From: Lysobacter antibioticus HS124
Lineage (GTDB): Bacteria > Pseudomonadota > Gammaproteobacteria > Xanthomonadales > Xanthomonadaceae
DNA length: 47,755 nucleotides
Direction: 5' to 3'
NCBI RefSeq assembly: GCF_000336385.2
Contig: NZ_HG424521.1
Span: 1 to 47,755, forward strand
In this document: one piece after another, positions 42,051-47,755 of the stretch
Layout of the letters: every line of letters begins with the position of its first letter
Numbering within the stretch: the stretch's first letter is position 1
Program-made: the position numbers and the translations under genes
Notes under the pieces: generated by a model
Seen by the model: only the letters and a program-made list of their open reading frames with translations
The model's database searches: none
Told to the model about the DNA's origin: nothing

Positions 42051-42902
42051 TCAGAACCCGAAGATGGCCTTGCCGAGCGCGAACACCGGCAGCGCGGCGA
42101 GCACGCCGTCGATGCGGTCGAGAATGCCGCCGTGGCCCGGAATCAGATGGCCGGAATCCTTCACCCCGACATGGCGCTTGAGCAGGCTTTCGAACAGGTC
42201 GCCGACCACCGAGAACAGCACCGCGGCCAGCGACACCAGGGCGACCCAATGCAGTTGGTCGGTGCGGGCGCCGGCGAGCAACGAGAACCCCACGCCGGCC
42301 GCGACGCCGGCCACGGCGCCGCCGATCAGGCCTTCGACGGTCTTGTTCGGGCTGACCCGCGGGGCCAGCTTGAGCATGCCGAACTTGCGCCCGGCGAAAT
42401 ACGCGCCGGTGTCGGCGGCCCAGACCACGGCCAGCGCGGTCAGCAGCCACCAATGGCCGTTCGGCGCTTCGGCGTGGATCCAGGCCAGCGCGCACCAGGC
42501 CGGAATCACGCTCAGCGCCGCGGCGGCGAGCTTGAACGCGCGCGCATAGGTCTCGTGATTGCTGGCGAACTGGAAGCGCTGCAGCCACAACAGCGCCAGC
42601 AGCCACCACACCACGCCGACCAGCGAGGCGATCTTGAACAACACCATCGACGGCGCCTGCACCGCGCCCATGCCGCCGCCGCGCGAAGCCCAGACGATGG
42701 TCACCATCAGCGCCAGGTGCGCGACCAGCAGCACCGTGCGCGACAAGGTGTCCTCGATCTCGGCCAGATCGAACCACTCCCACAAGCCGGCCAGGAACAG
42801 CACCGCGGCCACGGCGATCATCCACGGCGTCGGCAGCAGCAGGATCGCGGCGATCGCGACGGGCGCCATGACCAGCGCGGCGAGCAGGCGGGTTCGGGTC
42901 AT
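42051..42902 (-). CDS. cdsA: Phosphatidate cytidylyltransferase
   Basis: Makes CDP-diacylglycerol from phosphatidic acid and CTP for all phospholipids. The 283-residue product is strongly hydrophobic with about eight membrane helices. The C-terminal signature is clear: [48 protein letters not shown], then [18 protein letters not shown]. The start overlaps uppS by 4 bases (ATGA), indicating coupling. Confidence 0.97.
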   Translation of the reverse strand: MTRTRLLAALVMAPVAIAAILLLPTPWMIAVAAVLFLAGLWEWFDLAEIEDTLSRTVLLVAHLALMVTIVWASRGGGMGAVQAPSMVLFKIASLVGVVWWLLALLWLQRFQFASNHETYARAFKLAAAALSVIPAWCALAWIHAEAPNGHWWLLTALAVVWAADTGAYFAGRKFGMLKLAPRVSPNKTVEGLIGGAVAGVAAGVGFSLLAGARTDQLHWVALVSLAAVLFSVVGDLFESLLKRHVGVKDSGHLIPGHGGILDRIDGVLAALPVFALGKAIFGF

Positions 42903-43663
42903 TCAACGGTCTCTTTGGGCTGGGCGGCGATCTGCGCCCCGGTCAGGCCGAAGCGCCGCTCGCGGCCGCCGAACTCGTCCAACGCGCGTTGCAGCATCGT
43001 CTCGTCGAGTTCGGGCCACAGCGCTTCGGTGAACCACAGTTCGGTATAGGCCAGCTGCCAGAGCAGGAAGTTGCTGATCCGGGTGTCGCCGCCGGTGCGG
43101 ATGAACAGATCCGGCGGCGGCAGGTCGGCCAGGCTGACCCGCGAGGCGAACAGGGCTTCGTCGATCGCTTCCGGGGCGAGCCGGCCGGCGGCGACGTCGG
43201 CGGCCAGCGAACGCGCCGCCTGGACGATGTCCCAGCGGCCGCCGTAGCTGGCGGCGATGGTCAGGTGCAGGGTCGCGTTGGTGCGGGTCTGGGCTTCGGC
43301 GGCGGCCATGCGTTCGCGGATCTTGTCCGAGAAACGGTCGCGCTCGCCGATGAAGCGCACGCGCACGCCGCGGCGGTCCAACTCCTCGACCTCGCGTTCC
43401 AGCGCGTTGAGGAACAGCTTCATCAACCCGCCGACTTCGTCTTCCGGGCGGCCCCAGTTTTCGCTCGAGAACGCGAACAGGGTCAGCGCCTGGATGCCGC
43501 GGGCGATGCAGAAATCGATGCAGATGTTGACCGTGCGGGCGCCGGCGCGGTGGCCGATGATGCGCGGCCGGCGCCTGCGTTCGGCCCAACGGCCGTTGCC
43601 GTCCATGATGACGGCGAGATGGCGCGGAATGCGGGCGGGCGAGGGGGCGGGCTCGTTGGGCAT
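42899..43663 (-). CDS. uppS: Undecaprenyl diphosphate synthase (cis-prenyltransferase)
   Basis: Extends farnesyl diphosphate to C55 undecaprenyl diphosphate, the carrier for peptidoglycan and O-antigen units. The 254-residue product has HLAVIMDGNGRWAERR with the catalytic D21, GHRAGA, TLFAFSSENWGRPEDEV, and FIRTGGDTRISNFLLWQLAY followed by TELWFTEALWPE. It overlaps cdsA by 4 bases. A 150-base, GC-rich spacer separates it from frr. Confidence 0.97.
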   Translation of the reverse strand: MPNEPAPSPARIPRHLAVIMDGNGRWAERRRRPRIIGHRAGARTVNICIDFCIARGIQALTLFAFSSENWGRPEDEVGGLMKLFLNALEREVEELDRRGVRVRFIGERDRFSDKIRERMAAAEAQTRTNATLHLTIAASYGGRWDIVQAARSLAADVAAGRLAPEAIDEALFASRVSLADLPPPDLFIRTGGDTRISNFLLWQLAYTELWFTEALWPELDETMLQRALDEFGGRERRFGLTGAQIAAQPKETVE

Positions 43664-43813
43664 GGCGCCGATGACGGGGATCTCGGTAAGCGGACGGTCG
43701 GCCGTTGACGGGGGCTGGCGGCCGGGCGAAGCCGGGCCCGCGTGCGGGACCCGGAACTGGACCGGCGCAGCGCGCGGAAGTTCAGTCGAACCCGCGCGCG
43801 GCGCCTGGCGGGA

Positions 43814-44371
43814 TCAGACCGCCATCAGCTCCTGTTCCTTGGCCTTGACCACGCCGTCGACGTCCTTGATCGCGCTGTCGGTGACCTTCTGGATCTCGTC
43901 TTCGAAGCGGCGCAGCTCGTCCTCGGTGACCTTCTTGTCCTTGAGCAGTTCCTTGGCCTGATGGTTGGCGTCGCGACGGATGTTGCGGACCGCGACCTTG
44001 GCGTTCTCGCTTTCGCTGTGCACGACCTTGGTCAGTTCCTTGCGGCGCTCTTCGGTCAGCGCCGGCAGGTTGATGCGGATCACCGTGCCGGCGGTGTTCG
44101 GGGTCAGGCCGAGGTCGGAGGCCAGGATGGCCTTCTCGACCGCACCGACGATCTGCTTCTCCCACGGCGTGATGGTCAGGGTGCGCGCATCGCTGACCTG
44201 GACGCTGGCGACCTGGTTCAGCGGCATCTCGGAACCGTGGTAGTTGACCTTCAGATGGTCCACCAGCGCAGTCGAGGCGCGCCCGGTGCGGACCTTGGTC
44301 AGGTCGTGGCGGAAGGATTCGACGCTCTTGGCCATGCGGTTCTGTGCGTCTTTCTTGATGTCGTTGAGCAT
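43814..44371 (-). CDS. frr: Ribosome recycling factor
   Basis: With EF-G it splits the post-termination ribosome. The 185-residue product has the standard length and segments: MLNDIKKDAQNRMAKSVESF, LTKVRTGRASTALVDHLKV, PLNQVASVQVSDARTLTITP, NLPALTEERRKELTKVVHSE and AKVAVRNIRRDANHQAKELL. It is the most upstream gene of the minus-strand frr-uppS-cdsA-dxr-rseP-bamA run in this window. pyrH, its usual upstream neighbour, is absent; the next gene is a CDF transporter 203 bases away, so frr probably has its own promoter. Confidence 0.97.
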   Translation of the reverse strand: MLNDIKKDAQNRMAKSVESFRHDLTKVRTGRASTALVDHLKVNYHGSEMPLNQVASVQVSDARTLTITPWEKQIVGAVEKAILASDLGLTPNTAGTVIRINLPALTEERRKELTKVVHSESENAKVAVRNIRRDANHQAKELLKDKKVTEDELRRFEDEIQKVTDSAIKDVDGVVKAKEQELMAV

Positions 44372-44574
44372 CGCCGGCTCCGGTCCTATGGCGGTAATCG
44401 CGGGATTATATGGGCTCGGGCGGGTTTTGCGGGCCGGAAGGCCGCCCCGAGGGGCGCGCGCGCAGCCCGGCCGGGGCGCAGGACGGGCGTCGGCGGTCAC
44501 GGTTTGCGCCGCCAGCGGCCGCGCGAGGGCCGCCCGTGGCGTCGGCCGCGATTCGCTGCGATGCAGCATGGACC

Positions 44575-45654
44575 TCAGCGCGAAGTCGCGGATCCGTGGC
44601 CGTGACGGTGCGCGGGCGGCTCGCCGCCGCCGTGCTCGTGGCCGGCATCGCAATCGTGCGGACGGTCGTGGTCGTGTTCGCCGTGATCGTGGTGCTCGTC
44701 GTGATCGTGGCGCTCGTGGCGGTGGCCGTGATGCCCGTGGGCGCGATCGAACGCGCCGTGCGGCGCGCGATCGTGGCGGTCGTGCTCGCAGGCGCGGCCG
44801 TGCTCGACCTGCAAGGTCGGGTGGTTGATGCCGAAACGGCGGTCGAGTTCGCGATTGAGGCGGTCGATGAAGGCGTCGTGGTCGCTGTCGTCGGGGCGCA
44901 CGATGTGCGCGGTCATCGCGATCTCGCCGGCGCCGAGCGACCAGATGTGCAGATGATGCACGGCCTCCACGCCGGGCTGCGCGCGCAGCAGGGTTTCGAC
45001 TTCGCTGCGGTCGATGCCGCGCGGCACCGCGTCCATCGCCGCATCGAAGCTTTCGCGCAGCAGGCCGAACGCGCCGACCGCGACCACCGCGCCGATCAGC
45101 AGGGCGATCGCCGGGTCGAGCCAGGCCCAGCCGCTCAGCCACATGCCGGCGCCGGCCAGCACCGCCGCCAGCGACACCGCGGCGTCGGCCATCAAGTGCA
45201 GGAACGCGCCGCGCCGGTTGAGGTCGTGCTCGTGCCCGTCGCGCACCAGCCAGGCCGCGCCGAGGTTGACCGCGATGCCGATCGCCGCCACCACCATCAC
45301 CGGCAGCGCGGGAATCTGCGGCGGCGCGCCGAAGCGGCGGATCGCCTCCCAGCCCAGCGCGCCGGAGAAGCCGACCAGCAGCAGCGCATTGGCCAACGGC
45401 GAGAGCAGGGTGGCGCGGCGCCAGCCGTACGTGTGGCGATCGGTGGGGCTGCGCCGGGCCAGCGCGGCGGCGCCCCAGGCCAGGCCCAGGCCGAGCACGT
45501 CGCCGAGGTTGTGCAGGGCGTCGGAAAGCAGGGCCAGGGAGTTGGTGGCGAAGCCGTAGCCGGCCTCCAGCGCGGTGTAGGCGAGGTTGATCAGGGTGAC
45601 CGCGGCGAAGGCGCGGGTCCCGCCGTGAGCGTGGTGGTGGCCGTGGGAATGCAT
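44575..45654 (-). CDS. Cation diffusion facilitator with a long His-rich tail
   Basis: An inner-membrane metal/proton antiporter of the CDF family (ZitB/CzcD-like), exporting Zn2+ and possibly Co2+, Cd2+ or Ni2+. The 359-residue product has a His-rich N-terminus (six His in the first 12 residues), six membrane helices (about 14-200), and the two metal-site motifs SDALHNLGD in helix 2 and HLMADAAVS in helix 5. A cytoplasmic domain follows (EVETLLRAQPGVEAVHHLHI, about 210-283). The last 76 residues contain 22 His plus many Asp and Glu and two Cys; this is much longer than the usual tail and could be a metal buffer or sensor. It is divergent from the BlaI-type gene. Metal specificity is inferred only. 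Confidence 0.92.
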   Translation of the reverse strand: MHSHGHHHAHGGTRAFAAVTLINLAYTALEAGYGFATNSLALLSDALHNLGDVLGLGLAWGAAALARRSPTDRHTYGWRRATLLSPLANALLLVGFSGALGWEAIRRFGAPPQIPALPVMVVAAIGIAVNLGAAWLVRDGHEHDLNRRGAFLHLMADAAVSLAAVLAGAGMWLSGWAWLDPAIALLIGAVVAVGAFGLLRESFDAAMDAVPRGIDRSEVETLLRAQPGVEAVHHLHIWSLGAGEIAMTAHIVRPDDSDHDAFIDRLNRELDRRFGINHPTLQVEHGRACEHDRHDRAPHGAFDRAHGHHGHRHERHDHDEHHDHGEHDHDRPHDCDAGHEHGGGEPPAHRHGHGSATSR

Positions 45655-45800
45655 GCGGTCATGCTGTCACGCGCCCGCCCGCGAACACTATTACAGGCCG
45701 TCGCGGCGCGGCTTTAAACCCGGCAGGCGGGCACGGAATCGGATATCGGAGCGGGCGGCCAGAGCGGCGCGGGGCGTCCGGCCCATGACTTTCGGCCGCT

Positions 45801-45845
45801 TGACTACGTCTGTAGTCAAAAGCACTCTGACTACAGACGTAGTCA
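45801..45845 (+). promoter_or_regulatory. Twin palindromic operators of the BlaI-type repressor
   Basis: Site 1, TGACTACGTCTGTAGTCA (45801-45818), and site 2, TGACTACAGACGTAGTCA (45828-45845), are exact reverse complements of each other. Each has perfect 7-bp arms TGACTAC/GTAGTCA around four bases. They are separated by 9 bases. TTGACT at 45800-45805 overlaps site 1 and may be the -35 box; site 2 ends just before the AGGAGG ribosome-binding site. Placement and shape fit autorepression by the BlaI-type protein encoded directly behind. Confidence 0.82.
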
Positions 45846-45854
45846 GGAGGGCGC

Positions 45855-46241
45855 ATGAACCGTAAATCCATCGGCGACCAGGAGCTGGCCTTGCTGCATT
45901 ACCTGGACGAACGCGACGACGCTTCGGTCGGCGAGGTCGCGGCCGACTACGGCCAGACCCGCGGTCTGGCTCGCTCGACCGTGCTGACCATGATGGAGCG
46001 CCTGCGCGCCAAGGGCTTCCTGCGCCGGCGCAAGGTCGGCGGCGTGTACCGCTACGCGAGCGTGGCCGCGTCCGAGGATGTCATGCGCTCGGCGGTCGGC
46101 CAGTTCGTCGCCAATACCCTGCAAGGTTCGCTGTCGCCGTTCGTGGCCTGGATGTCGCAGCGTGGCGAGGTCAGCGAGCAGGAACTCGGCGAACTGGAGC
46201 AACTGGTCGCGCAACTGCAGTCGCGGCGCAAGGAGCGCTGA
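45855..46241 (+). CDS. BlaI/MecI/CopY-type transcriptional repressor
   Basis: A 128-residue winged-helix repressor. SIGDQELALLHYLDERDDAS and TRGLARSTVLTMMERLRAKG (recognition helix) and FLRRRKVGGVYRYAS (wing) match the BlaI/MecI family; the C-terminal helices (SLSPFVAWMSQ, ELGELEQLVAQL) serve dimerisation. In known systems a BlaR1-type membrane protease triggers cleavage of the repressor to induce the operon. AGGAGG lies just upstream of the ATG. The stop codon is followed after one base by the ATG of the M56 peptidase, so the two form one operon. The genes under control besides this pair are not visible. Confidence 0.92.
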   Translation: MNRKSIGDQELALLHYLDERDDASVGEVAADYGQTRGLARSTVLTMMERLRAKGFLRRRKVGGVYRYASVAASEDVMRSAVGQFVANTLQGSLSPFVAWMSQRGEVSEQELGELEQLVAQLQSRRKER

Positions 46242-46242
46242 C

Positions 46243-47755
46243 ATGAGCCACGCAGGGACCTGGGCGTCGGAGCTGATCGCGCGCCTCGCCGCGGCGAGCC
46301 TGCAGTCGCTGCTGCTGGTGGCGCTGGTGTGGGCGGCCTGCCGTTGGCTGCCGGGCCTGAGCGCGGCGGCGCGCTGCCGCCTGTGGTGGCTGACGGCGCT
46401 GCAGTTGTTGATCGGGCTGTGTTGGCCGACGCCTCTGGCGTTGTCGGCGCCGGCGTGGTGGCCGTCGCTGGCGATCGGCCAGACGCTGCCGGCGGCCGCG
46501 CCCTGGTCGGCGCGGGTGCCGTTCGCGCTCGCCGCCGGCGCAGCGGTGCCGGCGGCGCCCGATGTCGGCGCAGCGCTGCCGGCCTGGTCGCTGGCCTGGG
46601 CGAGCCTGTGGCTGGCCGGCTGCGTGGCGATGTCGGCGGTGCAACTGCGGGCCTGGCGCAGCGTGCGCCGCCGGCTGGCCGCGTCGCAGCCTTGCGAGCA
46701 TGCCGGCGTGGCGCACCTGTGGCGCCGGCTCGGCGTCGCGCTGGGGCTGCGCCGGATGCCGGCGCTGCGCGTGTCGGCGCAGATCGAATCGCCGCAACTG
46801 CTCGGCCCATGGCCGGCGACCGTGCTGCTGCCGCAGGCGCGGCTGGCGACGATGAGCGAGGCCGAACTGGAAATGGCCTTGCACCACGAACTGGAACATC
46901 TGCGTCGCGGCGACCTGTGGTGGGGCTGGGTGCCGGCCGTGGCGCAATGGCTGTTTTTCTTTCATCCGCTCGCGCACCTGATCGCGCGCGAGTACGCCCT
47001 GGCGCGCGAGGCCGCGGTCGACGCGGCGGTGCTCGACAGCCGGCGCTATCCGGCGCAGGACTACGGCCGCCTGCTGCTGCGCCTGGGCGTGGGGCCGCGC
47101 CCGCAGGCGGGGCTGGCCAGCGCGTCGCCGACCTATCTGATCCTCAAGAGGAGATTGACCATGCTGCAGAACGCCGCTCCGACTTCGCGCCTGCTCGCCC
47201 TGTGCCTGACCGCCGCGGTCGCCGCGTTCGGTCTGGCCCCCTACCGGATCGCCGCCGCGGATATCGCCCAGCCGGTACAGGCCAAGGCCGACCCGGATCG
47301 CGCCGGGGAAAACGCCGGCGAAACCCGCATCACCGAACGCGGCGCCGGCGTGCCGGACCAGCGTTGGGCGGTGCGCGGCGAGCGCTACTACCGCATCGGC
47401 GACGACGGCGCTTACCGCGAGGTCGTCGATCCGGCGACGCGCGAACGGCTGCAGCGGATGATGCGCGAGTCGCGCCAGGCCGAGATCGCCGGCGAACGCG
47501 CGCGGCGCGACGCCGAGGCAACGGCGCGCGAGGCCGAACGCCATGCCCGCGCGGCCCGGATCGAGGGCGAGCGCGCGGCGGAGCACGGCCGGCGCGAAGC
47601 CGAGCAGGGGCGGCGCGTCGCCGAGCGGGCCCAGGCGATGGCGCGTCGGCACGCCGCCCAGGCCGAACAGCAGGCGCATCGGACCGCGCGCGAACAGGCA
47701 ACGGCCGAACGGGCCGCCGAGCAGGCGCGCCGCGAGGGGCCGCGCGCGCAGGCGA
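46243..47755 (+). CDS. M56-family (BlaR1-like) membrane metallopeptidase, 3' end beyond the window
   Basis: 504 codons are visible and the frame is open at the window end. The N-terminal part has several membrane helices (about 12-33, 45-65, 112-130), then the zinc motif HHELEH (H215, E216, H219) in EAELEMALHHELEHLRRGD, a further helix (WVPAVAQWLFFFHPLAHLI), EYALAREAAVDAAVLD, and a final helix after LILKRRLTML (about 317-335). In BlaR1/MecR1 a penicillin-binding sensor domain follows; here the periplasmic part from about residue 345 has a short segment (QRWAVRGERYYRIGDDGAYR) and then, from about residue 407 to the window end, a long Glu/Arg/Ala-rich stretch that should be a charged helix or coiled coil. 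The ligand is therefore probably not a beta-lactam bound by a PBP fold. Confidence 0.88.
   Translation, partial: MSHAGTWASELIARLAAASLQSLLLVALVWAACRWLPGLSAAARCRLWWLTALQLLIGLCWPTPLALSAPAWWPSLAIGQTLPAAAPWSARVPFALAAGAAVPAAPDVGAALPAWSLAWASLWLAGCVAMSAVQLRAWRSVRRRLAASQPCEHAGVAHLWRRLGVALGLRRMPALRVSAQIESPQLLGPWPATVLLPQARLATMSEAELEMALHHELEHLRRGDLWWGWVPAVAQWLFFFHPLAHLIAREYALAREAAVDAAVLDSRRYPAQDYGRLLLRLGVGPRPQAGLASASPTYLILKRRLTMLQNAAPTSRLLALCLTAAVAAFGLAPYRIAAADIAQPVQAKADPDRAGENAGETRITERGAGVPDQRWAVRGERYYRIGDDGAYREVVDPATRERLQRMMRESRQAEIAGERARRDAEATAREAERHARAARIEGERAAEHGRREAEQGRRVAERAQAMARRHAAQAEQQAHRTAREQATAERAAEQARREGPRAQA

Noticed and set aside
34451-43663. Possible horizontally acquired island among the envelope genes
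   Set aside because: Gene order, base composition and codon use are uniform and typical of the family core genome; no integrase, transposase or tRNA boundary.

Overview
The window is a gene-dense, GC-rich (about 70%) chromosomal segment of a gammaproteobacterium, most likely Lysobacter or a close relative in the Xanthomonadaceae. The grounds are codon usage, protein sequences that read like that family, the GGGATT-type and GTAGGAGCGGC-type intergenic repeats common in it, and its version of the lpx/bam gene order. The genus is an inference; no search was run. I see no prophage, transposase, CRISPR array, plasmid function or biosynthetic cluster. Most of the window is conserved housekeeping sequence.

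Layout. (1) 1-2550: the tail of one tRNA-Asp, a complete second tRNA-Asp with a near-identical terminator, then the periplasmic chaperone gene ppiD. (2) 2609-7024: a Tat-exported PhoX-type protein (minus), rlmH (plus), a TonB energy transducer (minus) and a SIMPL/DUF541 periplasmic protein (minus) with a tiny coupled ORF. (3) 7149-17252: the ancestral maf-rng-yhdP-tldD cluster (same order as E. coli yhdE-rng-yhdP-tldD), followed by yjgA (minus) and pmbA/tldE (plus), so both subunits of the TldD/TldE protease lie here. (4) 17357-20562: an exported DUF1800/DUF1501 gene pair and a small DUF4870 membrane protein. (5) 20732-24438: tilS, xseB and ispA on the minus strand and a divergent old-yellow-enzyme gene. 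(6) 24532-44371: a long minus-strand run of envelope and replication genes, read from the right as frr, uppS, cdsA, dxr, rseP, bamA, lpxD, fabZ, lpxA, an unknown Cys-rich protein, lpxB, rnhB, a repeat-rich spacer, a YkvA-family gene, dnaE, accA and a degenerate GT51-like membrane protein. (7) 44575-47755: a His-rich cation-diffusion facilitator (minus), then a BlaI-type repressor with twin operators and an M56 (BlaR1-like) metallopeptidase that runs off the window.

How the genes work together. Region 6 is an outer-membrane assembly line: UppS and CdsA make the lipid carrier and phospholipid precursors, Dxr feeds isoprenoid synthesis, LpxD/FabZ/LpxA/LpxB supply lipid A and fatty acids, BamA inserts outer-membrane proteins, RseP serves envelope-stress signalling, and AccA supplies malonyl-CoA. 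IspA consumes the isoprenoid units that Dxr helps make. PpiD assists folding of exported proteins. YhdP acts in transport of phospholipid to the outer membrane.

The least explained items are the degenerate GT51-like protein behind accA, the Cys-cluster protein between lpxA and lpxB, the M56 protein whose C-terminal part is a long charged helix, the coding-like extension in frame after the yjgA stop, and the structured repeats at 31191-31650.
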